DNA of 64,000 nt from contig CANTFK010000077.1 of the NCBI GenBank assembly GCA_947646735.1, forward strand, positions 1 through 64,000, given 5' to 3'. The position numbers and the translations under genes were made by a program. Below are positions 41,176-52,178 of the stretch, piece by piece; the first letter of the stretch is position 1, and every line of letters begins with the position of its first letter. Below the pieces are notes generated by a model, which did no database searches, was not told the origin of the DNA, and was given only the letters and a program-made list of their open reading frames with translations. This DNA comes from Peronospora farinosa (lineage: Eukaryota > Oomycota > Peronosporomycetes > Peronosporales > Peronosporaceae).

Positions 41176-41979
41176 ATGCAGATCATTGCTGTTACCACGA
41201 TCGTCACCTGTGCACTCGTCATTGACAATGTCATCGCCGCTGAAGACCAACACGCTCCATGGGGATACAAAACCAACGATACTAGAATGGCTGGACCCAA
41301 CCAGTGGACCACAAACTACCCCATGTGTAACGGTCAGCGCCAGTCACCCATTGACATCCTATCGACGACCGACAACAGCTTCCACAAGCGGTCACTTACT
41401 TTCAGTGGTACGTGCAACAACTTCAACGTGACGCAGTCGGTGGATTCGGTCTTTATGAGCGTGAATGGGGGCACGTGCATCGTCACGACAAACGGCACGT
41501 CGTACAACTTGAAGCAATTTCACATGCACGTGCCATCGGAGCACACTCTAAATGGCAAACACCTGGACGGTGAGATGCACTTTATCCACAGCAATGAGAA
41601 AAATTCTACACTACTAGTCATGGGCGTGTTCCTCACTGCTGCAAAGGACAAGAGCGATCCCTGGGTTGTCTCTGTCTTAAATGCAATGGATCAAGTGAGT
41701 GCAAATGTGACGGTATCGACCTCATTGGCGCCTTATGCCAACCTCATAAACAAGGTGGCGGATATGCAGGGCGTATTCAATTACGCAGGCAGTTTAACGA
41801 CGCCTGCATGCGACGAGATTGTGAATTGGTGGGTAGTGAAGAGACCCGTGGACGTGACGACAAGTGACTTATCCCGCCTACAATTTCATTTGCGTCAGCT
41901 CAACACCACGGATGACGGTAAGAATGCACGCCCCGTGCAGCCATTGAATGGTCGTATCGTAACGATGTGGCTGTCATAA
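41176..41979 (+). CDS. Secreted alpha-carbonic anhydrase
   Basis: 267 residues from MQIIAVTTIVTCALVIDNVIAA, a clear signal peptide with cleavage probably after ...VIAA; the in-frame ATG at 41011 would hide it. It interconverts CO2 and bicarbonate outside the cell. Alpha-CA features: WGY near the mature N-terminus, NGQRQSPIDI, zinc histidines in QFHMHVPSEH and GEMHFIH, and the GSLTTPACDEIVNWWVV segment. Several N-x-S/T sites (for example FNVTQ, KNSTLL, ANVTVS, LNTTDD) fit glycosylation. In oomycetes such enzymes are secreted and can be induced in planta. No intron; the active site looks complete. Confidence 0.95.
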   Translation: MQIIAVTTIVTCALVIDNVIAAEDQHAPWGYKTNDTRMAGPNQWTTNYPMCNGQRQSPIDILSTTDNSFHKRSLTFSGTCNNFNVTQSVDSVFMSVNGGTCIVTTNGTSYNLKQFHMHVPSEHTLNGKHLDGEMHFIHSNEKNSTLLVMGVFLTAAKDKSDPWVVSVLNAMDQVSANVTVSTSLAPYANLINKVADMQGVFNYAGSLTTPACDEIVNWWVVKRPVDVTTSDLSRLQFHLRQLNTTDDGKNARPVQPLNGRIVTMWLS

Positions 41980-42493
41980 GGATGTCGAGCTTCGTATCTA
42001 ACTTTCACGTCGTTACACAACTGTAAAGGGATATTTGTAAAACTTGCAGGTCACAGTTGAATACTGAAACCTTGTTGCTATGACTGAATCGACATGATCG
42101 ATCGACATTACGCTGATCCGGTACGACTAGATTCGATTCGAATCGAAAGATGGTGCTTTTTAATGCATTAACCGCCCAACTGTTGACATTCAAGTGATAG
42201 GTTTCACTCGTATGTATGCACCTGTTTGAAAATGCGGGACGTCGGTTTACTAATACAATTTGCTCCATGGAGTCGAGAGCATGCTGGGGATAGTAGAATA
42301 GTTCTAACGTCAATCATGATCTTACAAACCATATATTCTAAGCGTCTTCAATAACTATTAACATGGTTTGCAGATTACGACCATTATGCAAAACTCGTAA
42401 GATTACTCGGCAGCTTAACAGTCATCTCACAATGTTCGATTAATCAGTTGCCAGGTCTTATATTACCAAACGATACGTGTCAAGTGTTTTTGA
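41980..42493. other. Convergent intergenic region
   Basis: Between the 3' ends of the carbonic anhydrase (+) and HRD1 (-). No coding signal recognised. Confidence 0.45.
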
Positions 42494-44771
42494 TCAGTCA
42501 GTCTTCTTCTCTTCGTTGTCAATGGCAGATGAGCTCGAAGAGCTACCGTAGATTCGGTTGTAACGGTGACGCAATTCGTCTCTGCGTCGCTCCGCCTCAG
42601 TCTGTGAAGCTGATGGTATCGTTGACTCCATAGGAAGCGAAGGTGTAGCAGCAGTTGACGGAAGAGTTCCTTGTTGCTGACTTGACAAAGGGATCGGACG
42701 TTTGTCTTCTAGCTCCTCTTCCAAGCGTCCTGTGTCTGCAGTGGCTCCATCTGCCATCGTTGACGAATGCACTGCAGCCGATGTTGAAGCTGCTTGGGCT
42801 GGAACGCTCCTTTGCGGCTGAACTGTTTGTACGGAGGGCGCTACGACCGGTTGTTGCGGCACCGTGTGAGTCTGAAGAGGAGCACTAAACTGTGCCGCTG
42901 ATGCTTGCAGTACCGCCAGTTGGGCATGCAGGAAGTCAATATGGCGTCGAATGCTGTCTGAATCCATGGCTGGCTGTTGCATACCTTGCTGCGACTGCGG
43001 TGGCATTTGGCCGACCGGAGGCATGCCCAGCATCATGCCGTACGGTCCTGGCACCCCATAACCATAAGGCAGCCCCATTCCAGGACCAAACATCATTGGT
43101 GACATGTACGGATTTGGATAACCAGGAGCAAATGGATAACCAGGAGCAGCAGCAGGAATGCCATCAGGAGCTGGAGGCGTCGCGGCTTGAGCAGTTCGTG
43201 CAGGCGTTGCCGCATCAGAAGCGCCGTGTTCATTTGGTGGAGGAACTACACGTTCAAAGGCTACCCCAAAACGGAAGCGAGGAGCAGCCGGCGCAGCACG
43301 CGGTTGGCCCTCAGCTCCTGCTGGTGCTGCTGGTCCAGCTGCAGGTCTTCCAGCATGAGCTGCTGGTCCTCCAGGAACGGTAGGGGTGGGCTGACGCGAC
43401 TCCGTCGGAATATTGGAGCGGCACGTAGGGCATGTCTGCTGGCGTTGCACCCACATTTTGAGACAGTCGACATGAAAAATGTGCGAGCATGGTAACTTCT
43501 TGCATGCATCAGGAATCATTTCTTCACGACATATGATGCACGTCCTATCCGTTTCCTGAAGTTCCTCCTCCGTCGGATTTGGAAAGCGCTCATTCAGATT
43601 CGCAGTAATTTTTCTGTAGCGGAAATAAGACGCAATGCGTCGCTGCAAATTCTTGATGGAAACCCAGAGGTCACGCACAATGTGTAGCGGCATACCATAG
43701 TACGTGAAAATGAGCATGAAGAAAATCTACGTACGTCGATAGCAACAATACATACGCATATCCACAATGAGTATTCAGCCACAAGTAGCAGCAAAAGTTA
43801 CACAATCTCAGAAACAACGGTCGTACCAAGTATACAACGAGCTTGGTAATCTCAGACACGAGCTCTAAATAAAAGAGGTATGTAAACTTGTTGGTCCAGG
43901 TGCCGTCCATCCGGGAGTCCACCACGTACAGCACATAGCGTAGAAAAGTAGCTGCAATCGTCACCAGTAAGATCAAAAACTACACATAAAAAAGCAAAAA
44001 AGACTGTCAGATCAAGTCGTAACATATTCCTCCACACTATTTTGCTGCCTCACCTCAAATCCAAAAAGGATACAGACCGAAGGCCCAGTCTCCATGACTT
44101 TCAGCGAGCACCACACTACAAAACCCAAGTCTACAGCTGAAAGCAATGCCATAAGTCCCACAAGTCGCACATGCGTAAGTCTCGATAAAATATCCGTTTG
44201 TTCAATCTACCACAACAAAAATCCGTCATAAAATAACCAAGAATCCAAATAAAATTATCAGGATAATAAACTCGATTACGTACAAACTCAATTCTGGATT
44301 GAGCGAGCCAATGAAATATCTTGAGAAACACCAGTGCCGTAAACAATACCATCACATGGAACGAGATCTCATCGCGAAAGACCGTAAGAGCTAGACACGT
44401 CTCCGTCACAGCATAGCGCACATTTTCGTGCAATAACTACAAATAATAATATCCAATCAGATATTATACGAGATAAAATCCAGGTTTTTTTTGCCTCGAC
44501 ATAATATCCAATCAGATATTATACGAGCTAAAATCCAAAGTTTTTTTACCTCGACTTCTGCATCTCGGAGGGTACCGAAAAAAACGAATTTTAACAATCG
44601 ACCAAAAAGTGTCGTAAGTACGAGACCGGCATTGCCCAGTATTAAGACACTGATCTTCGAGGTTACAAGATAGATAACCGATGGATAAAAATGCTGCCTT
44701 GTAATATACGTATAGTAGAGAAGCCCTATACATGCAACTAGACTTGCACTTGAATAAAGCCAGAACTTCAT
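42494..44771 (-). CDS. HRD1: HRD1/synoviolin ER-membrane E3 ubiquitin ligase, five exons
   Basis: Exons on - : 44771-44550, 44436-44284, 44206-44054, 43979-43827 and 43726-42494, 637 residues, all phase 0. Donors are GTAAAA, GTACGT, GTGAGG and GTACGA; acceptors end in TAG. HRD1 forms the ERAD retrotranslocation channel and ubiquitinates misfolded proteins. Visible: MKFWLYSSASLVACIGLLYYTYITRQHFYPSV first helices, HENVRYAVTETCLALTVFRDEI, six to eight membrane segments, then a RING-H2 in exon 5 (CIICREEM...CKKLPCSHIFHVDCLKMWVQRQQTCPTC). The C-terminal half is Pro/Ala/Gln-rich with GMPPVG-type low complexity. Exons 2, 3 and 4 are each exactly 153 bp. Intron 1 carries a 55-bp tandem duplication. 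Confidence 0.95.
44446..44555. repeat. 55-bp tandem duplication spanning HRD1 intron 1 and the end of exon 1
   Basis: Units 44446-44500 and 44501-44555 match except for a few substitutions. On - , the exon-proximal unit holds the exon end and real donor GTCGAG|GTAAAA, while the second unit has GTCGAGGCAAAA at the matching place, so GT became GC. Without the extra unit the intron would be 58 bp rather than 113 bp. Confidence 0.9.
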
Positions 44772-46059
44772 CTCGATTATTATGAACGACGTGGCAGATA
44801 ATGGATTTATGGATATTTATAAAATTAAAAGCGGGGAGTTTTTTACTAAAAAGAATTGAAATTTTCAACAAATTTAACTTTACTTTTACCGTTTTGATTG
44901 TATTGTTTGCCATATGAAATGTAGCCATACTGCAAACCTGAACATACCACCGAAATGTACAACATTGTCACAGAAAGGTGCAACAATTTCAAATGGCATC
45001 TCCTTTTAGGGCGTAGCATAGCACGAAGTAATTATCGTCTGCAGCAAGTACATGGGGTTTTCAAAAGAAGACGCGACGCATGATTCAAGACAATAGCAAC
45101 ATGCACCTTGTCGTAGCATTTGTCAAGGCTGTTAACATTTCTGTGACATGTGAGTGTCGATAAGATAGTCACGCATCGTAGACGGAACTTTCCAGCTCTC
45201 GTGAGCAGCATCAAGTAGTTGTCAATGACGGAGTCACAGATCGCGTCAAAGTCCGAGTCCAACACAAGCAAAACTAGCCAAATAAAGTGCCAATAGACTT
45301 GGAATTCTCATTGATCTTCTGCTCGCACAAGGCTTTACACACCACCATGAGCCAGCAATGCCGACAAAAAGAAACGCAGTGTTGTTTGGATGTTGCCAAC
45401 TCCAATTTGAATGCCTGGGTGACGCATTGGAGATGGCTCGGCCGACAAGACTCGATCAAAAAATGACAATCCCATCACAAGAAATTCGGATGTAAATCTT
45501 TGATAGTGCGTCTCCACCCTAGAAACCAAACGAGGGGCTCTGATAATCGACGGGGTAGTCTTGGTACGCTTATGTACTCACGTGCATTGTGGCGGGCCTG
45601 AAATCGGGATACAAAGGCGGTGCTTCGCTGCATCCATCATCATGACGTTGAGCGGATCTGCTATCACAACTCAGTGCTTTACGCACCGGAGTTGCTCGTG
45701 GCTGCTGCGGCGAGGAAAATGGCAAGTGATGCTGGTCGATCGACACCGAACAAAGTGAATGCCATCCGAAACCATTGATAGATTGCGAACAAGTGTGTTT
45801 AAACGATAGGTGCTTACGGATAGCGCTACAATATGCCACTGGCCACGAGTGATTCTATCACGATACTCTCAAGCGCTTAAGTAAACTTGTAGTTCACGTA
45901 GACCAGGCAAAGTTGGTCACTTCGGGTGACTGAGTCACCATCTTCAGGAAGCAACTGAAAAGATAGCCACAGTCGTTGTTGCCTAAACACGAACCCGAAC
46001 AAAACAAAGTCGCACCAGAGCTACTGTGCATTCGAACATGACTGAGCTGATACCCGCGC
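44772..46059. other. Intergenic DNA with unassigned - strand ORF fragments
   Basis: No gene recognised. On - , patches at 45570-45839, 45335-45529 and 45032-45271 read as consecutive short open segments of coding-like composition, which could be a decayed gene or transposon. I know no match. Confidence 0.35.
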
Positions 46060-48066
46060 TCAAAACTTGTGATCCGTCCAAAGGCAGTTGTAATCATCCG
46101 GGTGCCAAATAGAGTGCACTCGTGGAAAATTGGTCAAATCTCGAAGTACTTTGCAGTCGACGGCTTGAGGAATCCAAATCGATTGTAGCTCCATCAACTT
46201 TGGAATACCCTCCAATGTCGTCAAAGGTGTGAGTCCGAGGTCTAACATTTCGAGACGCGTCAAGGTGGCCAAAGGAGTCGCGTCTTCAACCTTGGTCGCA
46301 TTCAGCCATAAACGCCGCATCTTGTGCATTCCTGAAAGCGGTGCAGCGTCCTTAAAGTCCACTCGACCAGCTAGCGAGAGTTCTTCCAGTTCTGTGAGCT
46401 GCAAGAGACACTCGAAGCTCGTCTGATGATCCTTGTGTCGACGCGCTATCTGCCGCTTCTTACGATCAGGAAGGGACAGCACTAACTTTTTTAAGTTTAC
46501 AAGTGTACCCAAAGGAGACAGATCTTCAAAAAGTACGTCTAGCAGCTCGAGTTGCGTCAACTGTATGAAACCCTCAAGAGGGAGAAGATCCATGACCTGC
46601 GCCGTAGGAGGCAGTGACATGGATAACCTCGTAAGTGCCGGCATTTCTCCCAGTGCCACAATTTGAGCCAAGTCTTCCGCACACCACTGTTGCAGTCGCA
46701 GGTGGTGCAATGTCGACGACAACAAGATTAGAGGCGCGTAGTTTGTGAGCGGTGGCAACTCCAGCGATCTTACTTCGCCTTGTCTACTCACACACTTGAG
46801 GAATGAACTAGGAACCCGGTGCTCCATGGGAATCGTATGTCCTCGCGTAGAGACGACGGTCGTTCCTCTCTCTTCAACATCTTCTTGTACGATGTCAGAA
46901 ATATCGTCCTGATAGTTATGCTTGTACATTCTCAATTTTTTTAGTTTGTGCAAATGCCCCAACCACTCGTAATTCACTGATGGTTCTAGCACTGGAACCT
47001 CTAGCGTGTCGTCCGCTGGTACACCTCTCTCACGTGTGTCCAATAGCAGCTGCTCCAGTGATATCAGCGCAGCTAACGGCTGTCGATTTCCAACATGTGT
47101 CCAGCGAATATCCAAGTACGTGAGATTCGGTAAATTGGTCGCAAACTCAAGATCCGTTAGTCTCGTGTTTTGCAAGTGCAAAATTTCGAGTTCTGGGCAC
47201 TTTAACTTTAACTCCAACAAATCGGATGCGCCAATGTTCGTCGCCTTAAGTGAACGCAACGCTGTCAAATGCTGCAGGACATTCAGATCCGTCGTTATCC
47301 AGTTTTTGCTTATATCCAGTGTCTCCAATCGTGATAATGTCTTCATTGCACTAAAATCCACAACTCTTGTCTCAGACACGTCCAGCACTTGCAACTCTGG
47401 CAATGCTTCAAGGCCTGAAAGTGTAGCCACATTAGTACGTCTCACACTCAATGACTGCAGATGAGGCAGCATTGCAAGTGGAGCCAAATGTACCACATCC
47501 GTCTCTCCCAAATCTAATATCCGTAAGTACCACTTTCTTGACTGAATCTCGTTACTCGGTACATGTTGCAGCTCGGATAGCGTAATATCTGCATCTGAGA
47601 CATTCAATTCTTCAAGCTTGGGCAACAATTGAAGCACAGCAGCAACATTGATGACGTATTCATCTGGCTCGGGTTCATTATCCGTTGGAGTCCAATAGGG
47701 ATAATCCCAGAACTGAAGTGACCGTAAAGCAGGTAAACCACGCAACAGATTAAGTAAATGCATGCCTGTACGTGGTACTTTGATGGTCGTAATACAATTA
47801 AGTAGTGTAGGTTTCATATAATGCAAAAAGGTATCCGCATAATAACTGGCGGTTGGTAATTTCTCTAAACTGCAGTTTAAACCCTTAGCTAATGGTGGCG
47901 GAGGCACACGAAGAACCCCTTGGGACAGAACAAAGCGGCGTAGATCCGAGTTGGCGAGTGAGCGACTGCATGAGGATAGAGATTGCCAGTCACGGAAGCA
48001 CAAAAAGCCCACGACAAAGCGTAAGACGTCCGTTTTGCCGTCCAAGTCGCCCAGGACATTCTCCAT
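46060..48066 (-). CDS. F-box-like leucine-rich repeat protein
   Basis: 668 residues from MENVLGDLDGKTDVLRF; an in-frame ATG at 48111 would add 15. Residues about 8-45 (DVLRFVVGFLCFRDWQSLSSCSRSLANS) have an F-box-like pattern. From about 100 to the end the protein is LRR: repeated L..L..LD.S.T.V..L..L units (LRILDLGETDV, LQVLDVSETRVVDFSAM, LETLDISKNWITTDL, LEILHLQNTRLTDL, LTYLDIRWTHV and, after an Asp/Glu-rich non-repeat segment, LEELSLAGRVDF, LEMLDLGLTPL). The combination suggests an SCF substrate receptor, but the F-box match is weak and it may simply be an LRR scaffold. No signal peptide or membrane segment. The end ...HPDDYNCLWTDHKF follows the last repeat. Confidence 0.82.
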   Translation of the reverse strand: MENVLGDLDGKTDVLRFVVGFLCFRDWQSLSSCSRSLANSDLRRFVLSQGVLRVPPPPLAKGLNCSLEKLPTASYYADTFLHYMKPTLLNCITTIKVPRTGMHLLNLLRGLPALRSLQFWDYPYWTPTDNEPEPDEYVINVAAVLQLLPKLEELNVSDADITLSELQHVPSNEIQSRKWYLRILDLGETDVVHLAPLAMLPHLQSLSVRRTNVATLSGLEALPELQVLDVSETRVVDFSAMKTLSRLETLDISKNWITTDLNVLQHLTALRSLKATNIGASDLLELKLKCPELEILHLQNTRLTDLEFATNLPNLTYLDIRWTHVGNRQPLAALISLEQLLLDTRERGVPADDTLEVPVLEPSVNYEWLGHLHKLKKLRMYKHNYQDDISDIVQEDVEERGTTVVSTRGHTIPMEHRVPSSFLKCVSRQGEVRSLELPPLTNYAPLILLSSTLHHLRLQQWCAEDLAQIVALGEMPALTRLSMSLPPTAQVMDLLPLEGFIQLTQLELLDVLFEDLSPLGTLVNLKKLVLSLPDRKKRQIARRHKDHQTSFECLLQLTELEELSLAGRVDFKDAAPLSGMHKMRRLWLNATKVEDATPLATLTRLEMLDLGLTPLTTLEGIPKLMELQSIWIPQAVDCKVLRDLTNFPRVHSIWHPDDYNCLWTDHKF

Positions 48067-48751
48067 TGCAAAAAATGAAAATATCCGGATGTTTTTCGAC
48101 AATATCGACATCTTTTTTTAATGTACTTCACATCTTTATTGTAGAACTGTTGCCTACGCCACTTTTTAGTGCTATTGAGAATATCACCCCAAAAATTATC
48201 AAGAAAAGACCGGGGGAAACGTAAATTTACCATAATAACGGTAGGCCTAAAACTACAGTTTTTCCTTAGCGCAACTAAAGTGATATCCCGAGCTCAAGCA
48301 ACTTTAACGACCCTATTACTTTATTCGATATCGATTACAAATCGGCAATGACGGGTGTCCGTTGCATGATCGCACCTGCAACTTTAAAAATAATGTCCGC
48401 TTTGTTGGACGTTCAGTCAAAAGTGACAACCGCCTTAAATTCATCCGCAAAAAAGTATGCGAAAGGGGCGGACGAATTCATCGCGTGCTCAGCCGTTTCG
48501 AGCCTTTGTCCATGCACGTAGCGAGATCGACCACGCTCAGAGGACGTTACTGAACCACGCTATCGCAAAAGAACACCGAAGCATGTTGTCCAAATTCTCC
48601 AATAGCCGTTTTTCAATCGGATGTTGTTGCACAAATTTGAGCATGTCTTGCTTGCTGAGACTATCTTCATTCTCACTTTTCCATTCGCCTCCCTCCTTTT
48701 GCAAAAGCGACTTCTTCAGCCAACCTTAGCTTTCTGTTTTTCTGAGCACTC
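48067..48751. other. Divergent promoter region, LRR gene and secreted protein gene
   Basis: About 685 bp. Small ORFs on both strands look like shadows. The right end is pyrimidine-rich and carries an initiator-like element. Confidence 0.4.
48667..48680 (+). promoter_or_regulatory. Oomycete initiator-like element
   Basis: TCATTCTCACTTTT, 71 bp before the ATG of the secreted protein gene, resembles the oomycete Inr/FPR core promoter (TCATTYYNCAWTTT) with one spacing difference. The position fits a transcription start. Confidence 0.4.
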
Positions 48752-49781
48752 ATGGTCAACCTCAACGTATCACTAATTCTTGTCGCCATTGCCGTGGCAC
48801 CAGTACTCGCCAACTACAGCTCCACGACTGCCGTGCGCGCCACATCGAGCAACGTGATTTCTCGCAACAGCGCTAATTCTTCCAGGATCATCAAAGCTAT
48901 TTCTACTGAACACGGAGCCTGCAAGCAGGATGCCGAGATGCCTGATTCGTGCGATGGCAGCAATGGCTGGTACCCACTGTCCGTTGTCGGACGAGAAGGA
49001 TACTACTGCACTCACGGTCCGATCTGTACTGGAGAGTTTGGAAATTGCCCTGGTCCGCACAATGACCTTATCTACGGATCGACCTGTGTATTCTTGACTG
49101 AAAGGATGCATGGATGTGTCCCCAACACTGAATGCCCGACGACCGGGTCCAAGGCGGACACACCGACAGCCTCCTCTATAGCTGATAATTGTATGATTAC
49201 TCCCGACACGCCTAGTCATAAACTCTCACCTGTTAAATCTGAAGACACAACGTATACTCCCCCAGAGAACACTGGCCAACCAACTTTGCAAATTGAAGTT
49301 CCGGTGACGGCACCGCCTACACTTGACGTTCATAGCTCAAACTCTAATGACGGTACCGCCGACGTCGACGGAGTCAGGTACAAATTCTCTTCCGCTTACG
49401 ATTGAAACCGAATCGCCTACTGAAATTCCGACGTTATACGCTACGTCTAAGCCTGAGACGCAGTCAGTCATCGAGGGAGAATTCAAAGAAACACAGCGCA
49501 TTGTAGATGCTGGCGCTATAACGTATGAAATGACTTCCGATCCGAAGGCTGAATTCCCAGATTCAGAGGATGCGTCCGCAAGAAGCGAGACCCCATACAA
49601 TAGAGAGTCAAGCGAGGGCCCTTTAGCTTCCACAAACACGAAAGACCTTGCTACTGTCGCTAGTGAGACCGATGCGCCTGATTCCGACGCGCCTGAGACC
49701 GATGCGCCTGAGACTGATGCGCCAGAGATTGAAGCCCTCACGATTAGTACCTTGAGTGCTCCTCGTCTTCGCCGCAACTAA
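48752..49781 (+). pseudogene. Secreted mucin-like Cys-rich protein, reading frame broken once
   Basis: Frame 1 (48752-49405) starts with a signal peptide (MVNLNVSLILVAIAVAPVLA), then a Cys-rich domain (about residues 55-125: CKQDAEMPDSC, YYCTHGPICTGEFGNCPGP, STCVF, GCVPNTEC) and a Thr/Pro/Ser-rich linker. Frame 2 (from about 49335 to 49781) continues the same composition (VPPTSTES, IETESPTEIPT) and ends in an acidic repeat ETDAPETDAPE. The switch lies between about 49310 and 49400; no plausible intron fits, so an indel or sequencing error is likely. Such Thr/Pro-rich secreted proteins are common on oomycete cell surfaces. If frame 1 is used alone, it gives a 217-residue secreted protein that may still work. 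Confidence 0.7.
49666..49732 (+). repeat. In-frame repeat encoding ETDAPE/DSDAPE
   Basis: Four to five copies of a 15-bp unit (about GAGACCGATGCGCCT) near the end of the mucin-like ORF. Confidence 0.65.
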
Positions 49782-51660
49782 AGATGAAAGAAACGCGAGA
49801 ACGTTTGCTACTAGCAAAATTGCACGAGATGAAGGTCCCTACGCACGTCGTGCTTACTGTTTCATTCCGTCTACAGCTTTCCTTGTGTTACTAAGACGTA
49901 TAATTTGCATTCAATGCACCCCTTACACCACTTTTTGTCGATTTAGAATCTGGTATCTACGAAGGCACCCTTGTGACTTGGATTCCATTCATAGTCAATA
50001 TTATAGACAATGGAGACTAACCTGGTCCAACAGCACATGTTATAGGAGACCTTTCATGTAGCTAGGTAACGGAAAAGTTGCAAATTGAAGCAACCTCAAA
50101 AGTGTCAACGATAAGAGAAGTGCAATCGTAGAATCATCTTGTTCAGCATTCCTATTGTTTAGCCATAAAGCAAATTTAACCGCTAGTAAGTTTTGAAACC
50201 CGGTGTAGCCCATGCCAGATTCTTTGGACGTGAATACCACCTTGCACTTTAATGTGAGGTGCAAGACAAATATAGGCATAACGCCGGTACTCATGAAGAC
50301 TAAAAGTATGGTTTATCACTTCGACACAGCGCCAAAACTGGTCGGTTCTCTGGAACGCAGCCCCGTCTTAGAGCCCCGTAGCTAAGAATGCCAAACTGAT
50401 GCTACCCGAGTGGTTGCGAGGCCAACGCACTGGGTACGGACGTTTCCCTCACTGCCTTATAACGTTACGATGGCCTAGCATGTCTCCACTGCAATACATG
50501 CGCTTGTTGAGTGATTTTTCGTGTGACTTGATCTCAGTCAAACTGCTTCAGTCAGGGCGACCTCAAGTGTGGCCTCCTACGTGTCAGCAGCTCCTACGAA
50601 CATTGAGGATATAGTCATATGACAAAATGATACTTTCAAATATTGGATCATAAACACAAGCAAACAATGAAGCGTTTCGTGTAAGTATAAGGCACAACAT
50701 TCACCGCAGCCATTCCCTGCATAAGAGCTTGTACTGTCAGATCAAAACGATGTCTGATCATCAGTGCTTGCGTCTTCTTATACATACATCTATCGGACTA
50801 TAATCTCAGCATCAAAAGATAACAAGTATGATGAAACCACACGAGTCGACTACGAACTCAAGAAAATTTGCAAGCTGTAGCACAAGGTCGAATCTTAATA
50901 ACTCTTTGTCGCCAAAGAAATGACAGACTTACTCTCATTGTTTTCACACTGATGCTCGATCGTCATGTTTACGAACGGCAAGTCCAGCACAGGATGAGAT
51001 GGGGTCATTTCGTGATCGTAGTCTAGCTGATACAGTCCGGAGCGATATCACAACGTCACTGATGATGAGGCGGCGTAAAGGCGGCATGGACCTGTCTAAA
51101 CGCAGTATGCCTGCACCTTGCAGTGACACTACAGATCGGTCTTACCGCCGAGGCTATGTGCCTCCGACTTGCCCGCAAGCTCTCAGTGATGATGATGATT
51201 GCCTGACGATGCGTATGGTGGAGAGGATGCCATAAATTGCATGATATGACTTCAATCCACTCACTGTGCCGGACTGCCGACAGTCGGAGGAAGGTACCCC
51301 GATGCCGCGTATGGACCCTCTCTCACCTTGTGTGGCGGGTTGCACTCTTTGGAAGACTTGGTGAGGATGTAGATGTCTGCCTTGAAAGAGGTAGGCCTGG
51401 GGGATCTTGAGTGGACATGCTTCGCTTGGTGGACCACTAGGTGGCCACTCGATCGACCTAGTCGAGATCGGGATTAGAACCAAATTTTCAGGGAGCTTGT
51501 CGTCCCTGTCCTTTTCCTTGGTAGTCTCAGGGGTGTTAACCACCTGACCTTTACTTTTCCCCCGTACCGTGAGGTGAGGGAGACCGCTTCCGATAGCGAG
51601 TTTCTGGGGGGGGTTGCTACTAGAACGAAATCATAGGCCAAATATATCCTGGGGTTCTAT
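49782..51660. other. Intergenic and probable transposon-derived DNA
   Basis: No gene is supported. Small ORFs at 50399-50614, 50999-51235 (+) and 51154-51543 (-) have no known domain; the region from about 50,950 shows Arg/Ser/Pro-rich coding-like composition and may be gag-like debris of the gypsy nest that starts here. Confidence 0.35.
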
Positions 51661-51905
51661 TCGCACTTGAGTCTAACCACACGACTGTTTTCAACGGGGG
51701 GGGGGGCAAAATATATTTCTTCCCCGGAACAGGTGGGTCGATTAAAACAAGTTACTTATAGCGCGACGAAGTCGTGCCACGTGGGATATAGCTCGCACTT
51801 GAGTGTAACCACACGAATGTCTTCAATGGGGGGGGAATATATTATTTTTCAGAACAGGCGTGGGGTCAGACTCGAGTTTCTTTAAGCGCGACGAAGTTGT
51901 GTCAC
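51661..51905. repeat. Imperfect tandem repeat, about 130-bp unit with long G tracts
   Basis: Copy 1 (51661-51780) and copy 2 (51793-51905) share TCGCACTTGAGT.TAACCACACGA, a G run of 8-10, an AATATAT block, GAACAGG and AGCGCGACGAAGT.GTG.CAC. A partial third copy may lie just upstream (51601-51660). Possibly LTR or subterminal sequence of a gypsy element. Confidence 0.75.
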
Positions 51906-52052
51906 CTAGATCGCAAATTGAGTAGTTTTACATATATTACTATCCTTTAACTCCTTTACTCTATCCTTGCCTAAAGCCCTGATTCCTTGTGTCTACTTGT
52001 CTGATCCTTGTGTTGACTGGTCAGGAGTGGATGAACCTCGAGGGACACAGGA

Positions 52053-52178
52053 CTACTGATGAGGGACCCATTTCTACTGATGAGGGACCCATTTCTACTG
52101 ATGAGGGACCAAAGTCTACCGATGAGGGACCGAAGTCTACCGATGAGAGACCGAGGTGTACCACTGAGGGACCGAGTC
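52053..52178 (+). repeat. 21-bp minisatellite, six units
   Basis: Unit about CTACTGATGAGGGACCCATTT, drifting along the array. It is a multiple of three and on + encodes STDEGP-type acidic repeats, so it may be relic coding sequence of the gypsy gag/pol. Confidence 0.85.

Noticed and set aside
48752..48960. Possible RXLR or CRN effector
   Set aside because: The signal peptide is present but no RXLR, EER or LFLAK motif is found in the next 100 residues; none was seen in other ORFs with signal-like starts either.
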